Of a DNA stretch of 64,000 nt, positions 19,017-29,833 are shown in pieces. Location: contig CAMCOS010000001.1 of the NCBI GenBank assembly GCA_945876565.1, positions 95,925 through 159,924 on the forward strand, in the 5' to 3' direction. Origin of the DNA: Lautropia mirabilis. GTDB lineage: Bacteria; Pseudomonadota; Gammaproteobacteria; Burkholderiales; Burkholderiaceae_B. The notes below the pieces were generated by a model that searched no databases, had not been told where the DNA came from, and worked only from the letters and a program-made list of their open reading frames with translations. The position numbers and the translations under genes are program-made. Each line of letters begins with the position of its first letter. The first letter of the stretch is position 1.

Positions 19017-19785
19017 GGGTCGCTATCACCGGCGCGTGATCTGACGGTTGCTCGTTTTCGCGGGGCGCGCGATCAACCACGCAGCCGTGACAACGATCTG
19101 CCAAGGCCTTGGACAGCAACACATGATCAATGCGCAGCCCAGCGTTGCGCTTGTACCCGTTCAGTCGATAGTCCCACCAGCTAAATGACTTCTCTGGCTG
19201 ATCAAACAATCGGAACGAATCGGTTAGACCCAGGCCGATCAAGCGCCGAAACGCCTCTCGCTCGGGTTCAGACACCAGCACTTGATCTTTCCAGCGTTTG
19301 GGGTCATGCACATCCTCATCAGCCGGCGCGATGTTGTAGTCACCCACAATCGCCAGGTTGGGATGAGAGTGAATCTCACTGGCCAACCAATTGGCCAAGC
19401 GGTCAAACCAGGCAAGCTTATAGGGATATTTGTCTGACTCAAGTGATTGCCCATTGGGGCAATAGACATTGATGAAACGAAAAGGCCCCAGCGGTGTTTC
19501 GAACGTTGCTGCAATCAAGCGCTTTTGTGGGTCATCATCACCTGGGATATTGAGCACCACGTCTTGCGCAGGCAATTTAGACAAAATCGCCACGCCGTTA
19601 TAAGTCTTTTGTCCAAGCCACACGGCTTGGTACCCGGCCGCTTGTACTGCCTGAAGCGGAAACTTATCCTGATCGAGCTTTAGCTCCTGCAGCCCGACAA
19701 AATCCGGCTCAGCAACCGATAGCCACTGAAGTACTTGGGGTAAACGGACTTTGAGTGAGTTAACGTTCCAAGTGGCAACTTTCAT
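19006..19785 (-). CDS. xth: Exodeoxyribonuclease III
   Basis: MKVATWNVNSLKVRLPQVLQWL, GLQELKLDQDKFP, GDYNIAPADEDVHDP, SDHAPVIATL. Confidence 0.95.
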   Translation of the reverse strand: MKVATWNVNSLKVRLPQVLQWLSVAEPDFVGLQELKLDQDKFPLQAVQAAGYQAVWLGQKTYNGVAILSKLPAQDVVLNIPGDDDPQKRLIAATFETPLGPFRFINVYCPNGQSLESDKYPYKLAWFDRLANWLASEIHSHPNLAIVGDYNIAPADEDVHDPKRWKDQVLVSEPEREAFRRLIGLGLTDSFRLFDQPEKSFSWWDYRLNGYKRNAGLRIDHVLLSKALADRCHGCVVDRAPRENEQPSDHAPVIATLKS

Positions 19786-19865
19786 GACACGCTCTGACAG
19801 TGTTGAATGAAGCAATACTGTACCTGAGGCGGCTGACAGGTGCTTAAGATGACTTCGGGCACTGT

Positions 19866-21020
19866 TTAGCCAAAGGCAGTCAGCGCTTGTTTGATTGCAT
19901 CAAAGCGTGCTGCACGTACAGCCAACGAAATCGCCTGAGCACCTTGTGCTTGCAGCGGCTTTGCGATGACACCGGCATCAATGGATCGTGCCGCAAGCAG
20001 CGCGCGCTGCCAACGATCAATATCGCAATCGACCGAGTGGCTGGCAATGCTCAACAAGGCTGATAGCCGCTCAGGTCGACGGATGGCATCGGCTCGCTCA
20101 AGCAGAGTCAAAGCCTGCTCAGGCCAGTCTGCCAGGCTCCAATCGTTCGATGCAACGCAGGCCGATTCGATGAGCGGCAGAAGTTGAGCCCACTGCGCAC
20201 AATCTCGAGGCGCACGCAGGCGTTGGGCCAGTCTATCCCTTTCCTCGGTCAGGCTCATGCAAAGCGCGTACATGCCGGGTAAGGATCGCCCGCCTGCGAT
20301 GGCTGCGCAATCGAGCCGTGACCCCAACGGTGGGGCGTAAACAAATCCAGGCATGACCACTGGCAACGCGTCGCATTGCATTAAAACCTCGAACATCCGG
20401 GCGGGCTGCTCGCTCATCAGCCCCCGCGAAACTTCCTGCCACACCCGTTCGGGCACCAGTGCATCGGCCTCGCCAAGCTCAACCATCCGTTTGCACAAGG
20501 CAATGGTCTCAGGCGCAATCCGAAACTCAAAAAATCGCGCAGCAAATCGAGCCAGTCGCAAAATTCGGACCGGATCTTCTTCAAACGCTGGTCCCACATG
20601 GCGCAGCACCTGCTGGTGCAGGTCCTTTTGTCCACCCAAAGGATCGATCAGCTCGCCATCTGGCGTTTTGGCCATGGCGTTCACCGTCAGATCACGACGT
20701 TTGAGATCATCCTCAAGCGACACATCCGCACCAGCATAAAAAGTAAAGCCCTTGTAGCCCTTGCCGGACTTGCGCTCGGTGCGTGCGAGCGCATACTCCT
20801 CTTTGGTATGCGGATGCAGAAATACCGGGAAATCTGACCCGACCGGAATAAAGCCACGCTTGACCATGTCATCTGGTGTAGTACCCACCACGACCCAGTC
20901 GCGATCACCGGCCTGCCGACCCAGCAGTTCATCCCGAACGGCGCCGCCAACCACAAACACCTGCAAGCCGGCCACCATGGGATCCGTCATCGCAACCCGA
21001 TCAGCGTGGCGCAATCTCAC
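19866..21020 (-). CDS. cca: CCA-adding nucleotidyltransferase
   Basis: [52 protein letters not shown]. Confidence 0.94.
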   Translation of the reverse strand: MRLRHADRVAMTDPMVAGLQVFVVGGAVRDELLGRQAGDRDWVVVGTTPDDMVKRGFIPVGSDFPVFLHPHTKEEYALARTERKSGKGYKGFTFYAGADVSLEDDLKRRDLTVNAMAKTPDGELIDPLGGQKDLHQQVLRHVGPAFEEDPVRILRLARFAARFFEFRIAPETIALCKRMVELGEADALVPERVWQEVSRGLMSEQPARMFEVLMQCDALPVVMPGFVYAPPLGSRLDCAAIAGGRSLPGMYALCMSLTEERDRLAQRLRAPRDCAQWAQLLPLIESACVASNDWSLADWPEQALTLLERADAIRRPERLSALLSIASHSVDCDIDRWQRALLAARSIDAGVIAKPLQAQGAQAISLAVRAARFDAIKQALTAFG

Positions 21021-22932
21021 CGAGCCTGGCCTTTAGCGACTGAGGCTGACCCGTGAAGACGACGGCATAGTATGTGGCGTTGGACAAAACGTGTTTGACG
21101 TAGTCCCGCGTTTCGGTGAACGGAATGGTCTCAGCAAATATGGCCCCTTCGACCGGGCCATTCAAAGTCTTACGCCATTGCACGGGTCTGCCTGGACCGG
21201 CGTTGTAGCCTGCACTGGCCAACACTTGTGAGCCATCAAGGTCTTCAAGCACCATGCGCAAGTAATTCGTGCCAAGCTTTGTGTTCACATCAAAATCATT
21301 CACCTGCGAAGGTTGGAAATTATTCAGGCCAATCTTGCGTGCTACATACTTGGCCGTGGCTGGCATCAACTGCATCAATCCGGATGCGCCCACCACCGAC
21401 TTGGCGTCCATCACAAATCGGGACTCTTGCCGTATCAAACCATAAACCCACGCAGGATCTACATCGATTGCAATAGCCTGCGCTGCAACCTGCCCCTCAA
21501 AAGGCGCAATAAACCGCTGCGAGAAATCAACCTGCTCTTGAGTCCGCTCGGAGGTGTTCACTACCCGGTCATAGATTTGCTGTTCACGCGCGAATTCAGC
21601 CGCGGCCAGTAACTGACGATCGCTTAGGTTACGCAACCCAAAATTCCACTGCGGCACCGCGTCGCGGCGCAATCCGAGCTTAAACAGTGCGACTGCCTGT
21701 TGCAGGTCAGGGTTGTTTCGAGCCTGCTCGAGCTCCTGAACGGTGACTGGATCTGGTGCGGGTGGTGCCACTATCGACTGCCCCAGCTCCTCGAGCGCGA
21801 GTTGCCCATAGAAGTGAAATTCGTCTGAGATATCCCGGAAAATCGCATCGGCTTGCTCAGTTTTTCCCTGCGCTTGCAAGGCACGGGCAAGCCAGTACTG
21901 CCAATCAATTTCATCGCGCCGTGCGGGTGGCATCCATTCGATCGCCGTTTGTACCCAGTTCCATTGGATGGTGGGCTGACGCAAGGCAGCCCTCACACGC
22001 CACGCGTAACCGGTTTCAGACAGCGCAATGTTACCGGCGCGCCGATACCACTGATCAGCCCGAGCCTCATGGTTAAGCGCGGCGCGAAGCGCGAGCTGCG
22101 ACCATACCCAGCCAGCATCCTCTGCTGGCAGCCGCTTAGACCAATTGTTTTCTAGGTCACTGGCAGCAGTATTTAAACTGTCGCGCCCAACTCGCGCCAG
22201 CGCAACCGCCGCGATGAGCGCCTCGTCACCGCTGGCCTTGCCTTTGTATTGGCGCAACCAGTTGGCGGGCGAACTCATCATGGCGCGATAGCGACCCAGT
22301 GTTTTAGTGTCAAACAAAAGCGCGGCAACCTGATCAGCGGTCTTGGTGTGGTTGCGCTCAATCGCATCTTGCAACAAGGTCACCAAATCCTGCCGTTTCA
22401 TCACACCATCGGCCACAAACTGATTCAGCATCGCCCAGCAAGCTTTACCGGGCGCGAACTCAGTCATGGCCTGTTCTGACGTTGCCCGCTGCCCGGTCAT
22501 GTGTTGCGCCTCAAGCTTGGCACAACGCACCTCGCGATTAAGCCAAGGAAATTCACCTAGGTCACGAATCTTGTTAAAGGCACCTGACTCATCAGCTGCC
22601 AATACCCACTGCGCCTTGAGTTTGTTCGCCATGTAGCTTTCTGGATAGCGCTGTAAAAAAGCTGTCGCAACTGGCACATCCAACACGTTCTTGGCAGTCT
22701 GCACCGCCCGATCAGCAATCCAATAGTCAACGTAGACCTGCAAGACATCGCCTTGTGCTCTGGCTGCGAGCGAGGCGAGCTGATTCCATTGCTTGGCATC
22801 TACCGCGTCTTTGGCAGCGACCACCGCTTTAGCGGACGGGCTGTCCACGTCATAGGTAAAGGACGCTGCCCACGGCGCATACAACAGCGCAGGCAGTGCG
22901 ACTGCGATGGTCCTTAAAAAACTTTGTGGCAC
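21001..22932 (-). CDS. slt: Soluble lytic murein transglycosylase
   Basis: [43 protein letters not shown]; signal peptide if GTG at 22932 is the start. Confidence 0.9.
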   Translation of the reverse strand: MPQSFLRTIAVALPALLYAPWAASFTYDVDSPSAKAVVAAKDAVDAKQWNQLASLAARAQGDVLQVYVDYWIADRAVQTAKNVLDVPVATAFLQRYPESYMANKLKAQWVLAADESGAFNKIRDLGEFPWLNREVRCAKLEAQHMTGQRATSEQAMTEFAPGKACWAMLNQFVADGVMKRQDLVTLLQDAIERNHTKTADQVAALLFDTKTLGRYRAMMSSPANWLRQYKGKASGDEALIAAVALARVGRDSLNTAASDLENNWSKRLPAEDAGWVWSQLALRAALNHEARADQWYRRAGNIALSETGYAWRVRAALRQPTIQWNWVQTAIEWMPPARRDEIDWQYWLARALQAQGKTEQADAIFRDISDEFHFYGQLALEELGQSIVAPPAPDPVTVQELEQARNNPDLQQAVALFKLGLRRDAVPQWNFGLRNLSDRQLLAAAEFAREQQIYDRVVNTSERTQEQVDFSQRFIAPFEGQVAAQAIAIDVDPAWVYGLIRQESRFVMDAKSVVGASGLMQLMPATAKYVARKIGLNNFQPSQVNDFDVNTKLGTNYLRMVLEDLDGSQVLASAGYNAGPGRPVQWRKTLNGPVEGAIFAETIPFTETRDYVKHVLSNATYYAVVFTGQPQSLKARLGEIAPR

Positions 22933-23030
22933 AGCAACACCTCTTTGACAGCGATCAGTGATTAGGTTCAAGATAGGGGTTTGGTGGTTTGACCCAAACC
23001 TGCTTCGATAGTTGCAAGAATCAACACGGC

Positions 23031-23672
23031 ATGGCACAGAATAACGCAGACCATTTGCGCAGGCGCTTAAAACAAGCTCGCCAGGCGATTCCCGTTGCAG
23101 ATCGTCAACGAGGCAGCCTGCTATTGCGCGCACGGTTGTTCACTTGGCTGGCCACCTCCCGCACTGCTAGCGAGCAAGCCGGCTGCGCACCACCGACGGT
23201 CGTGGCTGGTTTCTGGCCATTAACCGACGAACCAGATTTGGTTGCGCTCTATCAACAATGGCATGAGAACGCAATCGTCGTGGCACTACCCGTCATGCAA
23301 AATGCCGATCAAACCTTGCAGTTTCATCGATGGCACCCCGAGATGCCGATGCAGACCGCTGGTTTCGGCGTTCAAGAGCCGCCTGCGACCGAACCGCTAC
23401 TGCCCGATGTGGTCTTGGTGCCCACACTTGGCTTCACACCAAACGCAGATCGCCTTGGTTATGGCAAAGGTTTTTATGACCGCACGCTTGCTGGATTTGC
23501 AAAAATCAATCACCGCCCCACCACGATCGGTGTTGCCTGGGATAACGCCAACTTGCACGAGCTCGACCCCACTTACCGGGCTGCGTCGCACGATCGCCGG
23601 CTAGACGCCGTCATCACGCCTAACAACTGGTACCCGCAGGCGCCACGCTGGGGCGATGTTTTACTAACGTGA
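23031..23672 (+). CDS. 5-formyltetrahydrofolate cyclo-ligase
   Basis: DVVLVPTLGFTPNADRLGYGKGFYDRTL motif. Confidence 0.93.
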   Translation: MAQNNADHLRRRLKQARQAIPVADRQRGSLLLRARLFTWLATSRTASEQAGCAPPTVVAGFWPLTDEPDLVALYQQWHENAIVVALPVMQNADQTLQFHRWHPEMPMQTAGFGVQEPPATEPLLPDVVLVPTLGFTPNADRLGYGKGFYDRTLAGFAKINHRPTTIGVAWDNANLHELDPTYRAASHDRRLDAVITPNNWYPQAPRWGDVLLT

Positions 23673-24512
23673 CAAACCCTGCCATATGGCCATGGTTGCG
23701 GCTGCGTTGTTTAGCGTATAGAAATGCAAGCCTGGCACCTGATTCTCCAGAAGCGTCTGGCACATCTCGGTGACCACGTCAGCACCAAAAGCTCGTATTG
23801 ACTCACGGTCATCCCCAAACTCTGCTAGCCGAAGGCGAATCCAGCGCGGAACTTCCGCACCGCACATCTCAGAAAACCGCATCAATTGGGTGTGGTTGAT
23901 AATGGGCATAATGCCGGGCACGATGGGCACAGACACGCCAAGCATGTGGGCACGATCCACGAAATCAAAATACGCATCGGCATTAAAGAAGTACTGCGTA
24001 ATGGCGCTGTTGGCACCGGCCTGGACTTTTTCTGCGAAGTGGCGCAAATCAGCCTGTGGCCCGGCTGCCTGTGGATGCATTTCGGGGTAGGCTGCAACCT
24101 CAATGTGAAACCAATCACCGCTGTGTTCACGAATCAACGCAACGAGTTCTGCCGCGTAGCGCAGCAGGTCAGCACCACCCGCAGCCCCCATGCCGGAGGG
24201 CAAATCACCGCGCAAGGCCACAATGCGCCTAACACCTTCAGCTTTGTACTGGTCAAGCAAATCTCGCAACTGCGCACGCGTTGACCCAATGCAGGATAGG
24301 TGCGGCGCTGCATCAAATCCCATGGACTTCAAATGCTTGACCGTTTCCATCGTGCCTTCACGGGTCGTGCCCCCTGCCCCGAAAGTGACGCTGACATAAC
24401 TAGGCCCAATAGAGCGCAAGGCATGAGCGCTATCGGTTAAGCGTTGCTGTGATGCTTCGTCACGCGGCGGAAAGAACTCAAGGCTAAAAGCCTGACCAGT
24501 CAATTTAGTCAT
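23664..24512 (-). CDS. metF: Methylenetetrahydrofolate reductase
   Basis: FSLEFFPPRDEAS, VSVTFGAGGTTREGTMETV, ALRGDLP. Confidence 0.96.
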   Translation of the reverse strand: MTKLTGQAFSLEFFPPRDEASQQRLTDSAHALRSIGPSYVSVTFGAGGTTREGTMETVKHLKSMGFDAAPHLSCIGSTRAQLRDLLDQYKAEGVRRIVALRGDLPSGMGAAGGADLLRYAAELVALIREHSGDWFHIEVAAYPEMHPQAAGPQADLRHFAEKVQAGANSAITQYFFNADAYFDFVDRAHMLGVSVPIVPGIMPIINHTQLMRFSEMCGAEVPRWIRLRLAEFGDDRESIRAFGADVVTEMCQTLLENQVPGLHFYTLNNAAATMAIWQGLSR

Positions 24513-24847
24513 TGTTGAAATATCAGCATCGAGAACAAGCTTGAAATCACGCTGTAAAGGATGGCGCCAGCGACTGCCCACCAGAAACCTTCGACCTGGA
24601 ACCCTTTAAACAGCGAACCCGCCAACCAAAACACCAAGGCGTTAAGCACAAGCAAAAACAAGCCCATGGTCACAATCGTGATTGGCAACGTCAACAAAAT
24701 CAGCAAGGGCTTGACCAGCGTATTGAGCAAACCCAGCACCACGGCTGCCAGCATCGCCGACCAAAAACTGCCGATGACAATACCGGGCAACACATAGGCG
24801 ACTGCCAGCAATGCCACCGCATTCAAAATCCACACAACAAGCAACAT
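24509..24847 (-). CDS. YvlD/phage-holin-family 4-TM membrane protein
   Basis: Hydrophobic; VVLGLLNTLVKPLLILLTLPITIVTMGLFLLVLNALVFWLAG. ATGA-type overlap with metF. Confidence 0.9.
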   Translation of the reverse strand: MLLVVWILNAVALLAVAYVLPGIVIGSFWSAMLAAVVLGLLNTLVKPLLILLTLPITIVTMGLFLLVLNALVFWLAGSLFKGFQVEGFWWAVAGAILYSVISSLFSMLIFQQ

Positions 24848-24899
24848 GGCGTCTCTCCTGAAAGCGATGGCAACTGCTGTTGCCAATTAACACTCGCAA

Positions 24900-26315
24900 T
24901 TAATAACGGTAATGCTCAGGCTTGTAAGGACCGTCCTGATTCACCGTAATGTAGGCAGCCTGCTGCGGTGTCAATTCGGTCAATTGAGCACCGATCTTCT
25001 TCAAGTGCAAGCGAGCCACTTTCTCATCCAAGTGCTTAGGCAACACATAGACCTCACCGGCCTTGTACTGGTCATTGCGGGTAAAGAGCTCAACCTGCGC
25101 AATGGTCTGGTTGGTAAATGACGAGGACATCACAAACGACGGGTGACCGGTGGCACAACCTAAGTTAACCAAGCGGCCTTGCGCCAATAGGATGATGCGC
25201 TTGCCGTCCGGGAAGATCACGTGATCAACCTGGGGCTTGATTTCTTCCCACTTCAAATCTTCGATGCCAGCCACATCAATCTCGTTATCGAAGTGACCGA
25301 TGTTGCAAACGATGGCTTGATCTTTCATGCGCTCCATGTGTGCACGAGTAATCACGTGGTAGTTTCCAGTAGCCGTGACAAAGATGTCAGCTTTGTCGCA
25401 AGCCTCTTCCATGGTCACGACCTTGTAGCCTTCCATGGCCGCCTGCAAAGCGCAGATTGGATCGATCTCAGTTACCCATACTTGGGCGCGTAGCGCTGCG
25501 AGCGCCTGGGCAGAACCCTTGCCCACGTCACCGTAGCCGCAGACCACCGCAATCTTGCCAGCGACCATCACGTCAGTCGCGCGCTTGATGCCATCGACCA
25601 AGGATTCACGGCAACCATAAAGGTTGTCAAACTTGGACTTGGTTACCGCGTCGTTCACGTTAATGGCTGCAAATGCGAGCTCACCACGCTTGGACATTTG
25701 ATACAGGCGATGCACGCCCGTGGTCGTCTCTTCTGTGACACCACGGATCTGAGCCAGACGGGTCGAGTACCAGGTCGGATCACGCTTGATCTGATCACGA
25801 ATCGCCGAGAACAAGGCGACTTCTTCTTCAGAGGTGGGCTTATCGAGCACGGTGAGGTCTTTTTCTGCTTTAGAACCGAGGTGCAACAACAGGGTGGCAT
25901 CACCCCCATCATCCAGAATCATGTTGGCATGATGACCATTGGGCCATTCAAAAATGCGGTGCGTGTAGTCCCAATACTCGACCAACGATTCACCTTTCTT
26001 GGCAAACACCGGCGTCCCACTCGCGGCAATCGCAGCAGCAGCATGGTCCTGCGTTGAAAAAATGTTGCATGACGCCCAGCGCACTTCTGCACCCAAGGCC
26101 TGCAGCGTTTCGATCAGCACTGCCGTTTGAATGGTCATGTGCAGGCTGCCCGTAATGCGAGCACCCTTTAGCGGCTTGACCAGTTCGTACTCTTCGCGCA
26201 CAGCCATCAGACCGGGCATTTCGGTCTCGGCGATTTTGATTTCACGGCGACCCCATGGGGCCAATCCGATATCGGCAACGACGTAATCAGTAAATTTGTC
26301 TTTCACAGCGTTCAT
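24900..26315 (-). CDS. ahcY: S-adenosylhomocysteine hydrolase
   Basis: [50 protein letters not shown]-terminal HYRY. Confidence 0.97.
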   Translation of the reverse strand: MNAVKDKFTDYVVADIGLAPWGRREIKIAETEMPGLMAVREEYELVKPLKGARITGSLHMTIQTAVLIETLQALGAEVRWASCNIFSTQDHAAAAIAASGTPVFAKKGESLVEYWDYTHRIFEWPNGHHANMILDDGGDATLLLHLGSKAEKDLTVLDKPTSEEEVALFSAIRDQIKRDPTWYSTRLAQIRGVTEETTTGVHRLYQMSKRGELAFAAINVNDAVTKSKFDNLYGCRESLVDGIKRATDVMVAGKIAVVCGYGDVGKGSAQALAALRAQVWVTEIDPICALQAAMEGYKVVTMEEACDKADIFVTATGNYHVITRAHMERMKDQAIVCNIGHFDNEIDVAGIEDLKWEEIKPQVDHVIFPDGKRIILLAQGRLVNLGCATGHPSFVMSSSFTNQTIAQVELFTRNDQYKAGEVYVLPKHLDEKVARLHLKKIGAQLTELTPQQAAYITVNQDGPYKPEHYRY

Positions 26316-26424
26316 GTCAATGAGCTCCATTCGTTCATCTGACAGCAACGCGGGAAATCGGCTGATCCCACCGCAATCACTGTCGTTTCAGGATTGGGCG
26401 AGCGCCGTTTGGATGAGGCAAGAA

Positions 26425-26510
26425 AAACTGATTTGCCTGCATACCAGATCACCTGAGCCTGGCGGGTGGAGAGATCCACACCGTCGCAACGCTCCTCAGG
26501 CAATCTTTGT
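26425..26510 (-). ncRNA. SAH riboswitch upstream of ahcY
   Basis: Minus strand reads GATTGCCTGAGGAGCGTTGCGACGG...CGCCAGGCTCAGGTGAT...GCAGGCAAATC: conserved GAGGAGCGYUGCGAC and CCAGGCUC segments with closing stem GATTGCCTG/CAGGCAAATC. Confidence 0.88.
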
Positions 26511-26573
26511 TTCAGGTTTGTATTGTAGCGTGTTTAGCGAAAGATTCCTACATCGGGGCGATCCAATGGGAAT

Positions 26574-26628
26574 ATTCAGTGACAATTCAGTGGCAATTCA
26601 GTGGCAATTCAGTGGCAATTCAGTGGCA
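26574..26628. repeat. 11-bp tandem repeat (ATTCAGTGGCA)x5
   Basis: Five consecutive 11-bp units; only the first differs by one base (ATTCAGTGACA). Confidence 0.95.
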
Positions 26629-26691
26629 ATTGACAACAGTCTGACTGCCAACTGATACTGCAGTCAGAATTTTCACCACAGGGAGACCGGC

Positions 26692-27099
26692 ATGACAGCG
26701 AAACACGAAACCGACAAACTTTTTGAGCAAGGGCTCGAGGTGCGACGGGAAGTGCTAGGTAAAGAGTACGTCGATGGCAGTATTTCCAAGGCTGACGACT
26801 TCATGATGGCGTTTCAGCACATCACCACCGAGTGGTGCTGGGGCTACGCATGGACGCGTGAAGGTTTGGATAAAAAAACCCGCAGCATGTTGAACTTGGC
26901 CATGCTGACCGCTCTGAAGTGCCCGAACGAAATTAAATTGCACGTTCGCGGTGCTTTAAACAACGGTGTAACGGTTGAGGAGATCAAGGAGATTTTGTTG
27001 CACGCCACCGTCTACAGCGGCATACCAGCAGGGCTTGAAGCCTTCAAGGCCGCTCACAGTGTGCTCGTGGAAGAAGGTGCGCTTAAGGGCAGCAAATAA
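26692..27099 (+). CDS. Carboxymuconolactone decarboxylase family protein
   Basis: EWCWGYAWTREGLDKKTRSMLNLAMLTAL...HVRGALNNGVTVEEIKEILLHATVYSGIPAGLEAF. Confidence 0.92.
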   Translation: MTAKHETDKLFEQGLEVRREVLGKEYVDGSISKADDFMMAFQHITTEWCWGYAWTREGLDKKTRSMLNLAMLTALKCPNEIKLHVRGALNNGVTVEEIKEILLHATVYSGIPAGLEAFKAAHSVLVEEGALKGSK

Positions 27100-28013
27100 T
27101 GTCAGTCAAGCCTAGCATTGGGTTCATCGGGCTTGGCAAGATGGGCTGGCCCATGGCCAGCCGACTGGCGCAGGCTGGCTACAGCCTAAGTTTGCTCGAT
27201 GCCGATGTTGCGCTGGCTAGCCAACTGGCCAAAGACATCAACGCCCGGGTTGCCACAAGCGCCAAGGCATTGGCCGAGGTGTCTGATGTCATCATCACCA
27301 TCCTGCCAAACAGCCAGGTGGTGCAGGCTGTGCTTGAGGGTTCTGATGGCGTACTGGCGGGCTTGCGCGCAGGCTGCGTGATTATCGACATGACCTCCGG
27401 TGTGCCAAGCATGACTCAGGCGCTTGCCAGTCAGGTTGAACAAGCCGGTGGCGCGCTCGTCGATGCCCCCGTCTCAGGTGGCGTGCCACGTGCCAAGACC
27501 GGTGAGCTCGCCATCATGTTTGGTGGCGCTGAATCTTTACTCGAACCAGTGCGGCCGGTGCTTGCGTGCATGGGCAACTCAATCGAGCGCATTGGCGATG
27601 TGGGGTCGGCGCACGCCATGAAAGCGCTCAACAACCTCGTGTCTGCCGGTGGGTTTCTGATCGGTGTTGAGGCGCTCATGATCGGAAAGCGTTTCGGCTT
27701 AAGCCCAGACAAAATGGTCGACGTGCTCAACGCCTCTACCGGGATGAACAATTCGACACAAAAAAAGTTCAAGCAATACGTGTTGTCTGGCAAATACAAC
27801 TCGGGATTTGGGCTCGATCTGATGGTCAAGGACTTGGGCATTGCCCTTGGACTTGCCCATGAAACCCAGACACCAGCGGCCTTTTCTGCGCTGTGCCATG
27901 AAATGTGGGCCGCTTCTTCGCGCATGCTCGGCACCGGACAAGACCACACTGCAATAGCCAAGCTCGTGCAGACGCTGGCTAACGACTCTATTGAAAACAC
28001 CCGTGATCGTTAG
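27099..28013 (+). CDS. NAD(P)-dependent oxidoreductase, 3-hydroxyisobutyrate dehydrogenase family
   Basis: IGFIGLGKMGWPMASRLAQAGY, DAPVSGGVPRAKTGELAIM, KALNNLVSAGG. Confidence 0.93.
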   Translation: MSVKPSIGFIGLGKMGWPMASRLAQAGYSLSLLDADVALASQLAKDINARVATSAKALAEVSDVIITILPNSQVVQAVLEGSDGVLAGLRAGCVIIDMTSGVPSMTQALASQVEQAGGALVDAPVSGGVPRAKTGELAIMFGGAESLLEPVRPVLACMGNSIERIGDVGSAHAMKALNNLVSAGGFLIGVEALMIGKRFGLSPDKMVDVLNASTGMNNSTQKKFKQYVLSGKYNSGFGLDLMVKDLGIALGLAHETQTPAAFSALCHEMWAASSRMLGTGQDHTAIAKLVQTLANDSIENTRDR

Positions 28014-28044
28014 CGACCACTGAGCACAGCAACCACGGGTACTG

Positions 28045-28275
28045 CTACTTTGGTGCGCGGCGATTGTCTGGCGGCTTGGGAAACCCTTGCACCAGGATGC
28101 GCTCCCAAACCGCGTCTTTCTCCTGCGGTGTCATGAACACCCAGTTAGAGACTTCCATGACAGTCCTCCCGCATCCTCGGCAGATGTCATCAAACAGCGT
28201 AGAGCATACCGCCACGCAGGGTGAGTCTGCGCGAATCGGCAATTTGCTGTGGGGCGTGCTGTCTTGGCTACTCAT
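28045..28275 (-). CDS. DUF1289 domain protein
   Basis: SPCVAVCSTLFDDICRGCGRTVMEVSNWVFMTPQEKDAVWERI. Confidence 0.9.
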   Translation of the reverse strand: MSSQDSTPHSKLPIRADSPCVAVCSTLFDDICRGCGRTVMEVSNWVFMTPQEKDAVWERILVQGFPKPPDNRRAPK

Positions 28276-28360
28276 GGGACGCCTAAATACACGCGCTGTG
28301 CGATTTGTTTGAGTTTCATGATCGCTTGCAGTGTAGCCACCAAACCCAGACGGGCGTTAC

Positions 28361-28384
28361 AAAACCCGCCCAAATGGGCGGGTT
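28361..28384 (-). terminator. Rho-independent terminator downstream of metK
   Basis: Minus strand AACCCGCCCATTTGGGCGGGTTTT: strong GC hairpin followed by a T-run. Confidence 0.85.
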
Positions 28385-28426
28385 CATGGCAAGGCAAATT
28401 AATGGAACCTAGCCAACCGTTGGTTT

Positions 28427-29590
28427 TTAAACGGCTTTTTTCAAGTCGGCTACCTTGTCAGTGGCCTCCCAGCTGAACTCGGGCTCGCTGCGACCGAAGT
28501 GGCCATATGCAGCGGTCTTGGAGTAGATCGGGCGCAACAAATTGAGCATGTTCACAATCCCGCGCGGGCGCAAGTCAAAGTGCGCACGAACGATTTTGGC
28601 AAGCTGATCATCAGGCACCACACCCGTGCCTTCGGTGTAGACCGTAATGTTGATCGGCTCGGCCACGCCAATGGCGTAGCTGACCTGCACCTGGCACTGT
28701 TTTGCCAGGCCTGCGGCCACGATATTCTTGGCAACGTAGCGCGCTGCATACGCTGCCGAACGGTCAACTTTGGATGGATCTTTACCGGAGAACGCGCCAC
28801 CCCCATGTGGGCATGCGCCACCATAGGTATCCACAATGATTTTTCGGCCGGTCAGCCCGCAATCGCCCTGTGGTCCGCCAATCACAAAGCGCCCGGTCGG
28901 ATTAACCAAGAACTTGGTTTGAGGTGTAATCAAGCCATCTGGAAAGCTCGGACGGATGATGTCTTCGATCACCGCCTCATGGATCGCTGTTTGCGAGATC
29001 TCGGGCGAGTGCTGAGTCGAGAGCACAACCGTGTCGACTTCCACTGGGCGCCCATCAACATAGCGAAACGTCACTTGGGACTTGGCATCTGGACGCAACC
29101 ACGGCAGGCGACCGTCTTTACGCAACTCGCTCTGGCGCTGCACCAGGCGGTGAGAATACCAAATGGGCGCCGGCATCAAGTCAGGCGTCTCATCACATGC
29201 ATAGCCAAACATCAAGCCCTGATCCCCAGCACCTTGGTTCAGAAACTCTTCAGACGAACGATCAACGCCTTGAGCAATGTCAGGCGATTGCTTGTCGTAG
29301 GCCACGAGCACGGCGCAACCCTTGTAATCAATGCCGTAGTCACTGTTGTCGTAACCGATGCGCTTGATGGTGTCGCGCGCTACCTCGATGTAATCCACAT
29401 TGGCTGTGGTGGTGATTTCGCCGGCCAGAACAACCAAACCGGTATTGCACAGCGTTTCAGCAGCAACACGGGCGTTGGGATCCTGCGTGAAAATCGCATC
29501 TAGGATTGCGTCAGAGATCTGGTCTGAAACTTTGTCGGGGTGACCTTCGGAGACAGATTCCGAGGTAAAGAGAAAATCGTTGGACTTCAT
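28427..29590 (-). CDS. metK: S-adenosylmethionine synthetase
   Basis: [67 protein letters not shown]. Confidence 0.97.
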   Translation of the reverse strand: MKSNDFLFTSESVSEGHPDKVSDQISDAILDAIFTQDPNARVAAETLCNTGLVVLAGEITTTANVDYIEVARDTIKRIGYDNSDYGIDYKGCAVLVAYDKQSPDIAQGVDRSSEEFLNQGAGDQGLMFGYACDETPDLMPAPIWYSHRLVQRQSELRKDGRLPWLRPDAKSQVTFRYVDGRPVEVDTVVLSTQHSPEISQTAIHEAVIEDIIRPSFPDGLITPQTKFLVNPTGRFVIGGPQGDCGLTGRKIIVDTYGGACPHGGGAFSGKDPSKVDRSAAYAARYVAKNIVAAGLAKQCQVQVSYAIGVAEPINITVYTEGTGVVPDDQLAKIVRAHFDLRPRGIVNMLNLLRPIYSKTAAYGHFGRSEPEFSWEATDKVADLKKAV

Positions 29591-29833
29591 CGACATATCA
29601 ACATCCTTACTTAAGTACTTGGCCAGCATGATGCCAACCATCGGTTAGTGGGTGCGCTGCACCCCTGTAACCTTGTACTAAGTGATCCAGTGATCGATCT
29701 CAAGCATGTCGGTGATGGGCGCGACGCTTTAGCGGACAATATCTGCATCCTTGGTTATCAGATGCAGTTGGTCGTCCCGCAAGTTGTCGGTTAACTCAAC
29801 GACCAGCTCGCATTTTAAGCGAAAATACGATTA

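Noticed and set aside
28499-29503. 334-aa + strand ORF antisense to metK
   Set aside because: Exact opposite strand of a clear metK; sequence is low in recognisable motifs and is a shadow ORF of a codon-biased gene.
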